Source: Leisingera thetidis
GTDB taxonomy: Bacteria > Pseudomonadota > Alphaproteobacteria > Rhodobacterales > Rhodobacteraceae
Direction: 5' to 3'
Assembly: GCF_025857195.1 (NCBI RefSeq)
Contig: NZ_CP109787.1
Span: forward strand, 871,501 to 935,500
Length of the DNA stretch: 64,000 nucleotides
Shown here: piece by piece, positions 45,023 through 54,683 of the stretch
How positions within the stretch are numbered: the first letter of the stretch is position 1
Layout: the number at the start of each line of letters is the position of its first letter
The notes under the pieces: generated by a model
Told to the model about the DNA's origin: nothing
The model's database searches: none
Seen by the model: the letters and a program-made list of their open reading frames with translations, nothing else
Translations under genes and position numbers: made by a program

Positions 45023-45744
45023 TATGCTTGCTCCTTCTGACGGACGGTGCGCTGTTCGATGCGTTTCTCGTGCTGCCCTTGAATGATCCGGTGGACATAG
45101 ATGCCGGGCAGGTGGATCGAATCCGGGTCCAGCGAACCGGTCGGCACGATCTCTTCCACTTCCACAACGCAGACCTTGCCGCAGGTCGCGGCCGGCGCGT
45201 TGAAATTGCGCGCAGTCTTGCGGAACACCAGGTTGCCGGTCTCGTCTGCTTTCCAGGCCTTCACGATGGCGAGGTCGGCAAAAATGCCTTCTTCCATGAT
45301 GTAGTCCTGCATCGCGCCGTCCGGACCGGTGGGGAACTGCTTTTCAAGCTTGCCCTCGGCAATCACGGTGCCCACGCCGGTCTTGGTGAAAAAGCCCGGG
45401 ATGCCCGCGCCGCCTGCGCGCATGCGCTCGGCCAGGGTGCCCTGCGGGTTGAACTCCAGCTCCAGTTCGCCGCTCAGATACTGGCGCATGAATTCCGCAT
45501 TCTCGCCCACGTAGGACGAGATCATCTTCTTCACCTGCCGGGTCTGCAGCAGGATGCCGATACCGAAATCATCCACACCCGCATTGTTGGAGGCAAAGGT
45601 CAGATCCTTGGTGCCTGCGTCCTTGATCGCCTGCAGGAGGAGTTCGGGAATGCCGCAGAGGCCAAAGCCGCCCGCGGCAATGAACATGCCGTCGTGAAGC
45701 AGCCCGTCGAGCGCTTCAGCGGCGCTGGAATATACCTTCTTCAT
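45022..45744 (-). CDS. scoA: 3-oxoacid CoA-transferase subunit A
   Basis: 240 residues from ATG 45744 (GGGAG 9 bases upstream; the frame extends further but not with family sequence). The glycine-rich CoA site is [20 protein letters not shown] (about 20-39), followed by [19 protein letters not shown]. First gene of scoAB. Links ketone-body-like intermediates to acetyl-CoA. Confidence 0.92.
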   Translation of the reverse strand: MKKVYSSAAEALDGLLHDGMFIAAGGFGLCGIPELLLQAIKDAGTKDLTFASNNAGVDDFGIGILLQTRQVKKMISSYVGENAEFMRQYLSGELELEFNPQGTLAERMRAGGAGIPGFFTKTGVGTVIAEGKLEKQFPTGPDGAMQDYIMEEGIFADLAIVKAWKADETGNLVFRKTARNFNAPAATCGKVCVVEVEEIVPTGSLDPDSIHLPGIYVHRIIQGQHEKRIEQRTVRQKEQA

Positions 45745-45885
45745 GGAGTTCTCCCAACAACTACCGTTTGGATGTGGTTCTGACGCCGGGGCGGGCACAA
45801 GTCAACGATACGGAGAAGTTTGCGTATTTCTACTGAGCGCCAGGCAGCCGGTGCGGAACGGCGGCCTGGCGGGTATTTGGCGGTC

Positions 45886-46311
45886 TCACGAGGGCAGGGC
45901 GTCTTCGGCATATTGCGCCGCGAACTCCGCGCCGGGCGGGATCGGGGTGATCACGTCGATCAGCACGCCATTCGGGTCCGCGGTGATGAAGTGCCGTTGG
46001 CCAAAGGCCTCGTCGGTGAGCGGCTTCAGCACCGGCAGGCCAGCGCCAGTCAGCCGGGTGTATTCGGCGGCGGCGTCCGCCACCTCGAAATTCAGGATTA
46101 CGCCGGCGCTGTTGCCGCGCCCGGCTTCGGGGATCGTCTCATGGCTGCCGTCCAGAATGGCCAGGTTCACGGCGGGATCGGCGGCAGACTGAAGATGCAC
46201 ATACCAGTCAGAGTCAAACGCCGGCCGGAACCCAAAATGGGTTTGGTAAAAGGCGGCGGTGCCCGCGACGTCGCTGGTCTGCAGTACCGGGTAGTATTGG
46301 GTCACTTTCAT
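45886..46311 (-). CDS. VOC (glyoxalase/bleomycin-resistance) family protein
   Basis: 141 residues from ATG 46311 with GAGAGG upstream. Two beta-alpha-beta-beta-beta units of the VOC fold: [23 protein letters not shown] and [26 protein letters not shown], then a metal/substrate segment [20 protein letters not shown]. Paralogues include glyoxalase I, dioxygenases and resistance proteins; the substrate is unknown. Divergent from the TetR gene and sharing its operators, so it is probably the regulated target. Confidence 0.82.
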   Translation of the reverse strand: MKVTQYYPVLQTSDVAGTAAFYQTHFGFRPAFDSDWYVHLQSAADPAVNLAILDGSHETIPEAGRGNSAGVILNFEVADAAAEYTRLTGAGLPVLKPLTDEAFGQRHFITADPNGVLIDVITPIPPGAEFAAQYAEDALPS

Positions 46312-46331
46312 GTTGCACCTCTCCTGAAAAG

Positions 46332-46346
46332 CATACAGTCTGTATG
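46332..46346. promoter_or_regulatory. Operator 1 of the VOC/TetR pair
   Basis: CATACAGTCTGTATG, a perfect 15-bp palindrome around T, 21 bases upstream of the VOC start. Confidence 0.75.
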
Positions 46347-46360
46347 TATGTGAAATTAAA

Positions 46361-46375
46361 CATACAGGCTGCATG
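46361..46375. promoter_or_regulatory. Operator 2 of the VOC/TetR pair
   Basis: CATACAGGCTGCATG, the same palindrome with one mismatch, centred 29 bases from operator 1 and overlapping the TetR start region. Confidence 0.7.
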
Positions 46376-46376
46376 T

Positions 46377-46964
46377 ATGCAAGAGGAAAATGCCCCCGTT
46401 TCAAATGCCGCGCGCCGCGCGGCCATGCGCGAGCGGCTGATCGCCGCTGCCCGGATCCTGTTCGCAGAAAAAGGCTACGCAGAGACATCGACACCCGAAA
46501 TCGTCAGGGCGGCGGATGTCACCCGCGGCGCGCTCTATCACCATTTTGATGGCAAGGAGGCGCTGTTCCGCGCCGTTGCCGAGGCTGAGGCCCAAGCGGT
46601 TACCCAAGCGATTGAGGCTGCGGCTCAGATGCCGGGCGGGGAGGGGCTGGAGGCCGGCAGCCGGGCGTTTTTCGGCGCAATGGCCGTGCCGGGACGCGCG
46701 CGCATATTGCTCGTGGACGGGCCGGCCGTGCTGGGCGCCGCCGTTATGGACGGCATTGATGCGGGCGGGGGGCGCGGCGCCTTGCGGGCCGGGCTGGCGG
46801 CTGCCGGCACCGGTCTTGATGCGGCCGCGCTCGATGCCCTGGCGGTGGTGTTGTCGGCGGCCTTTGACAGGGGCGCGCTTGCCATTGCCGAAGGCGCAGC
46901 TGCTGCGCCCTTTGAGGCGGCGATGGCGGCACTGATGCGCGCCGCCATCCGCCCGATGCCTTAG
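46377..46964 (+). CDS. TetR-family transcriptional regulator
   Basis: 195 residues from ATG 46377, the most plausible start since earlier Met codons would place operator DNA inside the coding sequence; no strong ribosome site. The N-terminal HTH is [46 protein letters not shown] (described in parts), typical for TetR. The C-terminal ligand domain is Ala-rich and has no recognised ligand motif. It is divergent from the VOC gene with two palindromic operators between, so it likely represses both. Confidence 0.85.
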   Translation: MQEENAPVSNAARRAAMRERLIAAARILFAEKGYAETSTPEIVRAADVTRGALYHHFDGKEALFRAVAEAEAQAVTQAIEAAAQMPGGEGLEAGSRAFFGAMAVPGRARILLVDGPAVLGAAVMDGIDAGGGRGALRAGLAAAGTGLDAAALDALAVVLSAAFDRGALAIAEGAAAAPFEAAMAALMRAAIRPMP

Positions 46965-49567
46965 GTCGAGGCTTTCTTGGCGGCGGCCTTCTTCTTGGGC
47001 GCTGCCTTTTTCTTGCCGCCCTTGGCGGATTTCTCGGCAATCAGCTGCACCGCCATCTCCATGGTCACGTCCTTCGGCTCCACGTCCTTGGGCAGGGTGG
47101 CGTTCACCTTCTCCCATTTGACATACGGCCCGTAGCGCCCGTCCATGATGTTGATGGCGCCGCCGCTGTCCGGGTGGTCGCCCAGTTCCTTCAGCGGCTT
47201 GGCAGCGGCCCGGCTGCCGCGGCGGCCCGGGTTGGCGCGTTTTTCCGCCAGCAGCTCCACCGCCCGGTTCATGCCGATTTCAAAGACGTCATTGGGGTCC
47301 TTGAGGTTGGCATAGACCGGCTTTTCCTCTTCCGGCAGCTGGTGCATCAGGTAGGGGCCGAAGCGGCCGAAGTTGGAGGAGATCACACCGCCCTCGGGAT
47401 GCTCGCCGATCTGGCGCGGCAGGCTCAGCAGCGTCAGCGCCTTTTCGAGGTCCATGTCGTCCTTGTTCCAGCCCTTGGGCAGGCTGGCGCGCGGCGGCTT
47501 CTTGTTCTCGGGCGTTGCCTCTCCGCGCTGCACATAGGGGCCGAAGCGGCCGGATTTCAGGTGGATCTCATCCTCGCCGTCCATGCCCAGCAGGCGCTCG
47601 TCGCCATCGGCGCCTTCGCCGGCGATCGGCCGGGTGTAGGTGCATTCCGGATAGTTGCCGCAGCCGACAAATCCGCCGGTGCGCGAGGTCTTCAGATGCA
47701 GCTGGCCCTGGCCGCATTTCGGGCAGATCCGCGGGTCGGTGCCGTCTTCGCGGGGCGGATACAGCTGCGGTGCAAGTGCGGCGTCCAGCACGTCCAGCAC
47801 CTCGGTAATGCGCAGCTCGGAGGTTTCGGCAATGGCGGCGGAGAAATCGCGCCAGAACCGGCCCAGGATATCCTTGTAGTCGCGCTCGCCTGCGCTCACG
47901 TCGTCGAGTTCTTCCTCCAGGTTGGCGGTGAACTCGTAACCGACGTATTTGCGGAAGAAGTTCAGGAGGAAGATGGTGACGATCCGGCCCTTGTCCTCGG
48001 GGAACAGGCGGTTCTTTTCCTTGCGGACATATTCGCGGTCCTGGATCGTGGTGATCACTGACGCATAGGTCGAGGGGCGGCCGATGCCCAGCTCTTCCAT
48101 CCGCTTGACCAGCGTTGCCTCGGTATAACGCGGCGGCGGCTGGGTGTGGTGCTGCAGGGCCAGCACGGCGCCGTCCTGGGACAGCACAGATGCCTCCTTG
48201 CCCGCCTTCTCGGCCTGCGCCGCCAGGGAGGAGGCAAACTTCAGCGCTTCGCCTTCCATGATCTGCGGCAGGCGCTTGTCGTCCTCGTCAGCAACATCAT
48301 CGCGGCCTTCTTCATAGACGCGCATGAAGCCGTCGAACAGCATCACCTGGCCGGTGGCGCGCAGCACGACCTGCTGGTCATCGGAGCCGATGTCGACGGT
48401 GGTGCGCTCCAGCCGCGCGCCTTCCATCTGGCAGGACAGGGTGCGCTTCCAGATCAGGTCATAGAGCTTGCGCTGGTCGTCGTCCGTCACCTTCAGCGCC
48501 TTGGCATCGCGGCTCATGTCGGTGGGGCGGATGCATTCGTGCGCTTCCTGGGCGTTCTTCGCCTTGTTCTTGTAGATCCGCGGGCTGGAGGGGACATATT
48601 CGGCGCCATAGCGCTTTTCGATCTCGGCGCGGGCCTCCTGCACGGCCTCCGGCGCCATGTCGATGCCGTCGGTCCGCATATAGGTGATGTAGCCGGCTTC
48701 ATAAAGCCGCTGGGCCGCGTTCATCGTCTGGCGCGCGCCCATGCCGAACTTGCGGCTGGCCTCCTGCTGCAGGGTGGACGTCATGAAGGGGGCAGAGGGG
48801 TTGCGCGCCGCAGGCTTGGCCTCGACCGACAGCACCTTGAGTTTGCGCGAGGCAACCGCCTGCACCGCCAGCTCGGCGGCGGTGGAGGTCTTGAGGCTGT
48901 ACTTGTCGAGCTTTTCACCGCCCAGCACCGTCAGACGGGCTTCGAATTCCTGGCCGCGCGGGGTCGCCAGCTGGGCTCGGACAGACCAGTATTCCTGCGG
49001 GTTGAAGGCCTCGATCTCCATCTCGCGCTCGACGATCAGACGCAGGCAGACCGACTGTACCCGCCCGGCGGAGCGCGCGCCGGGCAGCTTGCGCCACAAG
49101 ACCGGCGACAAGTTGAAGCCCACCAGATAGTCCAGCGCGCGGCGGGCCAGATAGGCCTCCACCAGCGGCATGTCGACCTGGCGCGGGTTCTGCATCGCCT
49201 CGGTCACGGCTTCCTTGGTGATCGCGTTGAAGGTCACCCGGCTGACCGCGGTGTCCTTCTTGATCGAGCGGCGCTTGGTCAGCGCCTCCTGCAGGTGCCA
49301 GCTGATCGCCTCTCCCTCGCGGTCGGGGTCGGTGGCGAGAATCAGCGCATTGTCGTCTTTCAGCGCGTCGGCAATCGCCTTGACGTGCTTGCGGGAATCA
49401 TTGCCGACCTCCCAGGTCATGCCGAAATCCGCCTCCGGATCGACCGAGCCATCCTTGGCCGGCAGATCGCGCACATGCCCGTAAGACGCCAGAACCGTAT
49501 AGTCAGAGCCAAGATACTTATTGATTGTTTTTGCTTTGGCCGGGGATTCGACAACAACTACTGGCAT
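46961..49567 (-). CDS. topA: DNA topoisomerase I
   Basis: 868 residues from ATG 49567 at MPVVVVESPAKAKTINKYLG, the conserved start; the upstream 10 residues are not homologous. Toprim domain, then DPDREGEAISWH, the active-site Tyr in YITYMRTDG (about residue 296), and a zinc-finger module with CPKCGQGQLHL...CGNYPEC (about 560-600). C-terminal repeats (GRFGPYVQRG, GRFGPYLMHQ, GRYGPYVKW) and a Lys/Ala-rich tail (KKKAAPKKKAAAKKA) complete it. Relaxes negative supercoils. Its 3' end overlaps the TetR gene end by four bases, convergently. Confidence 0.96.
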   Translation of the reverse strand: MPVVVVESPAKAKTINKYLGSDYTVLASYGHVRDLPAKDGSVDPEADFGMTWEVGNDSRKHVKAIADALKDDNALILATDPDREGEAISWHLQEALTKRRSIKKDTAVSRVTFNAITKEAVTEAMQNPRQVDMPLVEAYLARRALDYLVGFNLSPVLWRKLPGARSAGRVQSVCLRLIVEREMEIEAFNPQEYWSVRAQLATPRGQEFEARLTVLGGEKLDKYSLKTSTAAELAVQAVASRKLKVLSVEAKPAARNPSAPFMTSTLQQEASRKFGMGARQTMNAAQRLYEAGYITYMRTDGIDMAPEAVQEARAEIEKRYGAEYVPSSPRIYKNKAKNAQEAHECIRPTDMSRDAKALKVTDDDQRKLYDLIWKRTLSCQMEGARLERTTVDIGSDDQQVVLRATGQVMLFDGFMRVYEEGRDDVADEDDKRLPQIMEGEALKFASSLAAQAEKAGKEASVLSQDGAVLALQHHTQPPPRYTEATLVKRMEELGIGRPSTYASVITTIQDREYVRKEKNRLFPEDKGRIVTIFLLNFFRKYVGYEFTANLEEELDDVSAGERDYKDILGRFWRDFSAAIAETSELRITEVLDVLDAALAPQLYPPREDGTDPRICPKCGQGQLHLKTSRTGGFVGCGNYPECTYTRPIAGEGADGDERLLGMDGEDEIHLKSGRFGPYVQRGEATPENKKPPRASLPKGWNKDDMDLEKALTLLSLPRQIGEHPEGGVISSNFGRFGPYLMHQLPEEEKPVYANLKDPNDVFEIGMNRAVELLAEKRANPGRRGSRAAAKPLKELGDHPDSGGAINIMDGRYGPYVKWEKVNATLPKDVEPKDVTMEMAVQLIAEKSAKGGKKKAAPKKKAAAKKAST

Positions 49568-49762
49568 AAATTCTGATACCTCTTCGGACCGCTTCATCGG
49601 GTTCTATGGCGGGGCAGGATGTGGGGCGCAAGGGGAGAATGTCAATCCGGGTGCATTGGACGCGGCGCGAAGCGGGCCGTTTGCTGTGGCGCTGCGGCGG
49701 TCGTTGGCGCCGGTCAGCGGCGGGCCGCCCTGGCCGGTTCCACCGGGGCAGGGCGCAGGGAT

Positions 49763-50941
49763 TCAGTCATCGGCTTCCCGAAGGGCCTTGGACAGAAACC
49801 CGCCCGGCTGGCGGCGGATTGCGCCTTCCAGCTCCAGATCTGTCAGGGCCGGGGCCAGCTGCTGCGGCGGCAGGGAGAGATCGCGCAGCAGGTCGGTTTC
49901 GGGTGTGGGAGTGGGACCGAGCCTGCCGAGGATCTGCTGATGCAGGGCATGAGTCTGCGCCAGGCTGCGCCGCTCGGGCGGCGGCGGGGGCAGGTCTGCC
50001 AGGGCCTGCGGCAGGCTTCGCGATGAACGGGCCGCCGGGGCAGGGTCATGCGGCGGCAGCGCCTCCAGCACATCGGCGGCATTGCGGATCAGCAGGGCGC
50101 CATCGCGGATCAGCCGGTTGCAGCCGGAACTGCGGGCATCGAACGGGTGGCCGGGCACCGCCAGCACCTCGCGCCCGTAATCAAGCGCGTCCCGGGCGGT
50201 GATCAGGCTGCCGGATTTCGCCGCCGCCTCCACCACCACGACGGCGCGGGACATGCCGGCGATGATGCGGTTGCGCTTGGGGAAGTCGCGGGCCCGGGGC
50301 GTTTGGCCCAGCGGCTGTTCCGACAGCCGCAGTCCGGTTTCAGAAATTTCCTGTGCCAGCCGCGCGTTTTCCGCCGGGTAAACCACATCGGCGCCGCCAG
50401 CCAGCACCGCAATTGTTCCGGTTTCCAACGCCGCCTGGTGGGCCGCAGTGTCCACGCCGCGGGCCATGCCGGAGACCACGGCACATCCCGCCTCGCCCAG
50501 GTTCTGCGCCAGCGACCTGGCCATGCGCAGGCCGAGGGAGGACGCATTGCGTGCCCCGACGAGGGAAACCATCGGACGCGCCAGCACGGCAAGATCGCCG
50601 ATCGCCCACAGTAGCGGAGGCGCATCCTTCAAGCCGGCAAGAAGATCGGGGTATTCAGGGTCCAGAATGCACAAAAGCCGCGCTTTTGCGGCTTTTGCGG
50701 CCTTAATTTCGGCGTCCACCGCTTCGACGGGGCATGTTTCATACCCTTTAATGCCTGCGGAGCGTGCCACTTCGGGCAACGCATCCAGCGCATTCTGCGC
50801 TGAACCGTATTCGGCGAGCAGGCGGTGAAACGTCACCGGACCGACCCGCTTGGAGCGCAAAAGGCGAAGCCAGGAATACCGGGTATCTTCCGTGGTGGGT
50901 GGGAGTGGGGGGTGAGTGGAAGAATGTGCTTCTTCGGTCAT
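49763..50941 (-). CDS. dprA: DNA processing protein DprA
   Basis: 392 residues. N-terminal SAM-like domain (LRLLRSKRVGPVTFHRLLAEYGS), Rossmann-like core with SLVGARNASSLGLRMARSLAQNL and VVSGMARGVDTAAHQAAL, and GGADVVYPAENARLAQEI. The C-terminal winged-helix domain (about 325-392) is present. Loads RecA on incoming ssDNA during natural transformation. Whether this organism is transformable is not indicated by the window. Confidence 0.94.
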   Translation of the reverse strand: MTEEAHSSTHPPLPPTTEDTRYSWLRLLRSKRVGPVTFHRLLAEYGSAQNALDALPEVARSAGIKGYETCPVEAVDAEIKAAKAAKARLLCILDPEYPDLLAGLKDAPPLLWAIGDLAVLARPMVSLVGARNASSLGLRMARSLAQNLGEAGCAVVSGMARGVDTAAHQAALETGTIAVLAGGADVVYPAENARLAQEISETGLRLSEQPLGQTPRARDFPKRNRIIAGMSRAVVVVEAAAKSGSLITARDALDYGREVLAVPGHPFDARSSGCNRLIRDGALLIRNAADVLEALPPHDPAPAARSSRSLPQALADLPPPPPERRSLAQTHALHQQILGRLGPTPTPETDLLRDLSLPPQQLAPALTDLELEGAIRRQPGGFLSKALREADD

Positions 50942-51182
50942 CCGCAGCTCCGCCTGTTTGCAGAACCAGAATTAACCTTAAGGGGGTTAACAGGTGGTGA
51001 ACGCGGAGCGGTTTTTTGGAGATCCTTCGAAAATTGTCCGAAGTTGCCATGCTGGCCGAAAAAATGCCGCCCTTCCAATATGTTGCTCGAAGCGGTTCGT
51101 TGCAATCCGGGCCGGAAACACTGTTTTGCGGCCCGGAAAATCATGGCTGAGACATGGTTTTGCAGAAAATTTGCGCCCTGTC

Positions 51183-52604
51183 TCAGGCCGCTGAGCCGCC
51201 CACGGTCAGGCCGCCGATCAGCACCGAGGGCTGGCCGACACCGACCGGAACCCACTGCCCGGCCTTGCCGCAATTGCCCATGCCGGGGTCCAGCGCCATG
51301 TCGTTGCCGAGTCCGCGGATCTGCTTGAGCGCGGTGGCGCCGTCGCCGATCAGCGTAGCGCCCTTGACTGGTGCTCCGACCTTGCCGTCCTTCACCCTGT
51401 AGGCTTCGGTGCAGGAGAACACGAACTTGCCGTTGGTGATGTCCACCTGGCCGCCGCCAAAACCCACAGCCCAGATGCCGTCCTTGATGCCCGCCACCAG
51501 ATCGCCCGGAACGGCATCGCCGCCCAGCATGTAGGTGTTGGTCATCCGCGGCATCGGCGCATGGGCATAGCTCTGCCGCCGCCCGTTGCCGGTCGGGGAG
51601 ACCCCCATCAGCCGGGCATTCTGGCGGTCCTGCATGAAGCCGACCAGCACCCCGTCCTCGATCAGCGTGGTCTTCTGGCTGGGCGTGCCTTCGTCATCCA
51701 CGGTGATCGAGCCGCGCCGGTCCGGAATGGTGCCGTCATCCAGCACGGTAACGCCCTTGGCCGCGATCTGCTGCCCCATCAGCCCGGCAAAGGCCGAAGA
51801 CCCCTTGCGGTTGAAGTCTCCCTCCAGCCCGTGGCCGATCGCCTCATGCAGCAGAATGCCGGGCCAGCCGGGGCCAAGCACCACGTCCATCTCGCCCGCA
51901 GGGGCAGGGACCGCGTCCAGGTTGACCAGGGCTATCCGCAGCGCCTCCTGCACCTGGGCCTGCCAGTGCTTGGGATCGACCAGCCCGTCCAGGCCCAGCC
52001 GCCCGCCGCCGCCCGCCGAGCCGCTTTCGCGGCGGCCGTCCTTTTCCACGATCACCGAAACGTTGAGCCTGGCCATCGGGCGGATGTCGCGTACCCGCGC
52101 GCCGTCCGCACGCAGGATTTCCACTTCCTGCAGCGAAGCAGCCAGTGACGCCGACACCTGCACCACGCGTTGATCCAGATCACGCGCATAGGCATCAATT
52201 TCCCGCAAAGTCTCCACCTTCACCGGAAACGGCAGGGCGCTGATCGGGTCGGCATCGGTGTAAAGCCTGGCGTTGGTGGCCTGCGGCGCATCCGAATAGG
52301 TGCCGCCGCCTGTCCCCACCGCCAGTTTCGCAGTCTCTGCCGCCCGTTTCAGCGAGGCGATGGAGACATCGGTGGAATGGGCGTAGCCCGCCACATCGCC
52401 GTTCACCGCCCGCAAACCAAACCCTTCGGAGGCATCATAGCTGGCACTGCGCAGCCGCCCGTCATCAAAGGACAGCGCCTCGGACTTTCGGCGCTCGGCA
52501 AAGATCTCGCCATCCTCCGCACCGTTCAGCGCATCGCGCAAGCAGGCCAGCGCTTCAGCCTCGGGAAGCGCGGTTTCGAAGGGACGGAAGGCTGGGTTTT
52601 CCAT
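51183..52604 (-). CDS. tldD: Metalloprotease TldD
   Basis: 473-residue U62 peptidase of the TldD/TldE system, which trims unfolded peptides and RiPP precursors. The zinc motif HEAIGHGLEGD lies near residues 255-265. Further landmarks: GSAGGGGRLGLDGL and DGTIPDRRGSITVDDEGTPSQ. Its promoter region is shared with ctaC and holds an FNR-type box 21-34 bases upstream of the ATG. The partner tldE/pmbA is not here. Confidence 0.93.
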   Translation of the reverse strand: MENPAFRPFETALPEAEALACLRDALNGAEDGEIFAERRKSEALSFDDGRLRSASYDASEGFGLRAVNGDVAGYAHSTDVSIASLKRAAETAKLAVGTGGGTYSDAPQATNARLYTDADPISALPFPVKVETLREIDAYARDLDQRVVQVSASLAASLQEVEILRADGARVRDIRPMARLNVSVIVEKDGRRESGSAGGGGRLGLDGLVDPKHWQAQVQEALRIALVNLDAVPAPAGEMDVVLGPGWPGILLHEAIGHGLEGDFNRKGSSAFAGLMGQQIAAKGVTVLDDGTIPDRRGSITVDDEGTPSQKTTLIEDGVLVGFMQDRQNARLMGVSPTGNGRRQSYAHAPMPRMTNTYMLGGDAVPGDLVAGIKDGIWAVGFGGGQVDITNGKFVFSCTEAYRVKDGKVGAPVKGATLIGDGATALKQIRGLGNDMALDPGMGNCGKAGQWVPVGVGQPSVLIGGLTVGGSAA

Positions 52605-52624
52605 GGCACGGTCCTCAGATTTTT

Positions 52625-52638
52625 TTGATCTAAATCAA
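52625..52638. promoter_or_regulatory. FNR/FnrL box between tldD and ctaC
   Basis: TTGATCTAAATCAA, a perfect TTGAT-N4-ATCAA palindrome. It is 21-34 bases from the tldD start and about 165 bases from ctaC. As FnrL is active without oxygen, it could repress or activate either gene. Confidence 0.75.
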
Positions 52639-52732
52639 GAAAGCGACGGTTTGACGCTTGGCTGCCTCTTTATCTGTGCCCCCGAATATGATTTTAAGCG
52701 GCGTCAAAGACAACGGGGCAGGTGCGTTTTGT

Positions 52733-52747
52733 GGAATCATTGATTCC
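52733..52747. promoter_or_regulatory. 15-bp palindrome upstream of ctaC
   Basis: GGAATCATTGATTCC, perfect 7-1-7 palindrome, 52 bases before the ctaC ATG. Regulator unknown. Confidence 0.45.
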
Positions 52748-52798
52748 CCGCATTCGTGCTGCCGCAGGAACAATGCGATCAACCGATCAGGACAGAAC

Positions 52799-53644
52799 AT
52801 GAAAAACGCTTTGATGCTTTCGGGCCTTTTCGCCGGCCTTTCGAGCCTTCCAGCAATGGCGCAAGAAGGCCTGAAAACCATTGGCAAGCCGGTGGACGGC
52901 GGGCTGAACTTCCAGCCGGCGGCAACCTCGCTGGCGGATGGCCTGCAGAAACTGGACTACATGATCCTGGTGATCATCACCGTGATCTGCGTTTTTGTTG
53001 CTGGTCTGATGCTTTATGCTATTCTGCGCTTCAACAAGCGCGCCAACCCGACCCCGGCAAAATTCACTCATCACACCCCGGTTGAGATCGCCTGGACCGT
53101 CGTTCCGATCCTGGTGCTGGTGTTCATCGGTTCGTTCTCGCTGCCGCAGCTGTTTGCCCAGCAGGAAATCCCGGAAGGCGACATCACCATCAAAGTGACC
53201 GGCTACCAGTGGTACTGGGGCTATGAATATGTCGACGAGGAATTCGGTTTCGAAAGCTTCCTGCTGCCCAAGGACCAGCTGGCGGCGAAAGGCTATGCCG
53301 AGGACGAATGGCTGCTGGCCACCGACACCGCGGTCGTGGTGCCCTCGGGCAAGACCGTCGTGATGCAGGTGACCGCGGCTGACGTGATCCACGCCTGGAC
53401 CATCCCGGCCTTCGGCGTGAAGCAGGACGCCGTTCCGGGCCGTCTGGCCGAGCTGTGGTTCAATGTCGATGAGGGCAAGGAAGGCATCTATTTCGGCCAG
53501 TGCTCCGAATTGTGCGGCAAGGACCACGCCTATATGCCGATCACCGTCAAGGTTGTGACCCAGGAAGAGTATGACGCCTGGCTGGCAGGCGCCAAGGAAG
53601 AATTCGCGGGCATCCCGCAGGCCTACCAGGTCGCCTCCAACTGA
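52799..53644 (+). CDS. ctaC: Cytochrome c oxidase subunit II
   Basis: 281 residues from ATG 52799; upstream in-frame codons lack homology. Signal peptide (about 1-22, AMAQE), two membrane helices (about 52-77 and 95-117), and a cupredoxin domain with the CuA ligands in [14 protein letters not shown] (about 235-248) and YQWYWGYEY. aa3-type respiratory oxidase. First gene of the cta operon. Subunit I (ctaD) is not in the window. Confidence 0.95.
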   Translation: MKNALMLSGLFAGLSSLPAMAQEGLKTIGKPVDGGLNFQPAATSLADGLQKLDYMILVIITVICVFVAGLMLYAILRFNKRANPTPAKFTHHTPVEIAWTVVPILVLVFIGSFSLPQLFAQQEIPEGDITIKVTGYQWYWGYEYVDEEFGFESFLLPKDQLAAKGYAEDEWLLATDTAVVVPSGKTVVMQVTAADVIHAWTIPAFGVKQDAVPGRLAELWFNVDEGKEGIYFGQCSELCGKDHAYMPITVKVVTQEEYDAWLAGAKEEFAGIPQAYQVASN

Positions 53645-53653
53645 TAGCTGGCT

Positions 53654-53679
53654 ATATGGAGCTTGAGGGAGCTCCATAT
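53654..53679 (+). terminator. Perfect hairpin between ctaC and ctaB
   Basis: A 10-bp perfect stem (ATATGGAGCT / AGCTCCATAT) with loop TGAGGG, starting 10 bases after the ctaC stop. The loop carries a Shine-Dalgarno-like GAGGG. No T tract. Could be an attenuator, RNA stabiliser or translational switch. Confidence 0.6.
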
Positions 53680-53740
53680 GGAACAGAACCAAGACCGGGG
53701 TGCGCAGGAATGCGCACCTGTTGCCGCCAAAGGACCCAAG

Positions 53741-54682
53741 ATGAGCGACGCAAGCATCAACGCAAGCCGGGCCTATGAGGACGAGGCCAGTTTTGGCGAT
53801 TACTTCGCCCTGCTGAAACCCCGTGTCATGTCGCTGGTTGTGTTCACCGCTCTGGTCGGGCTGCTGGCAGCCCCCGTGGGGGTGCATCCAGTTATCGGCT
53901 TCAGCGCCATCCTGTTCATCGCCATCGGCGGCGGTGCTTCCGGTGCGCTCAACATGTGGTGGGATGCGGACATCGACAAGGTGATGAAGCGCACCAGGGG
54001 CCGCCCGATCCCCGCCGGCAAGGTTGAGCCGGGCGAGGCGCTGGCGCTGGGCCTGGCGCTGTCCGGCCTGTCGGTGATCATGCTGGCGCTGGCCGCCAAC
54101 GTCTTTGCCGGTGCCTTCCTGGCCTTCACCATCTTTTTCTACGTGGTGGTCTACACCATGTGGCTGAAACGGGCGACGCCGCAGAATATCGTCATTGGCG
54201 GTGCCGCCGGGGCCTTCCCGCCGGTGATCGGCTGGATTGCGGCCACCGGCACCATGTCGGTCGAGCCCTGGCTGATGTTCCTCTTGACCTTCATGTGGAC
54301 GCCGCCGCATTTCTGGGCGCTGGCGCTGTTCATGCGCTCGGATTACGACGATGCCGGCGTGCCGATGCTGACCGTGACCCACGGCCGCCGCGCCACCCGC
54401 GTCCATATCCTGGTTTACACCGCACTGCTGGCCGTGCTGGCCGTTGGCACCGCCTTCTCGGGCATCGGCGGCCCGCTGTACCTGGCCGCTGCGCTGGTGA
54501 TGAACACGCTGTTCCTGCATGGCGCCTGGAAGATCACCCGCCGCGACGAGGACGATTCCGAGGCTGACAACTTCAAGGTGGAGCGCAGCTTCTTCAAACT
54601 GTCGCTGCTCTACCTGTTCCTGCACTTCGGTGCGATCCTGGCCGAAGCCCTGCTGAAGCCCTACGGGCTGGGAGGCTGGTAA
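53741..54682 (+). CDS. ctaB: Protoheme IX farnesyltransferase (heme O synthase)
   Basis: 313 residues from ATG 53741 (AAAGGA 8 bases upstream). An in-frame ATG at 53678 would add 21 residues and is possible. UbiA-type prenyltransferase with about nine membrane helices; the first Asp-rich motif is in NMWWDADIDKVMKRTRGRPIP, and the second is in a later YDDAGVPM loop. Attaches farnesyl to heme b, giving heme O for the oxidase. Confidence 0.94.
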   Translation: MSDASINASRAYEDEASFGDYFALLKPRVMSLVVFTALVGLLAAPVGVHPVIGFSAILFIAIGGGASGALNMWWDADIDKVMKRTRGRPIPAGKVEPGEALALGLALSGLSVIMLALAANVFAGAFLAFTIFFYVVVYTMWLKRATPQNIVIGGAAGAFPPVIGWIAATGTMSVEPWLMFLLTFMWTPPHFWALALFMRSDYDDAGVPMLTVTHGRRATRVHILVYTALLAVLAVGTAFSGIGGPLYLAAALVMNTLFLHGAWKITRRDEDDSEADNFKVERSFFKLSLLYLFLHFGAILAEALLKPYGLGGW

Positions 54683-54683
54683 C

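Noticed and set aside
50970..50995. CtrA-type site in the dprA upstream region (TTAACC ... GGTTAAC)
   Set aside because: The TTAA halves are spaced 5 or 11 bases, not 7, so the CtrA consensus is not met.
53678..53740. Separate leader peptide before ctaB
   Set aside because: It is in frame with ctaB without a stop, so it can only be an N-terminal extension.
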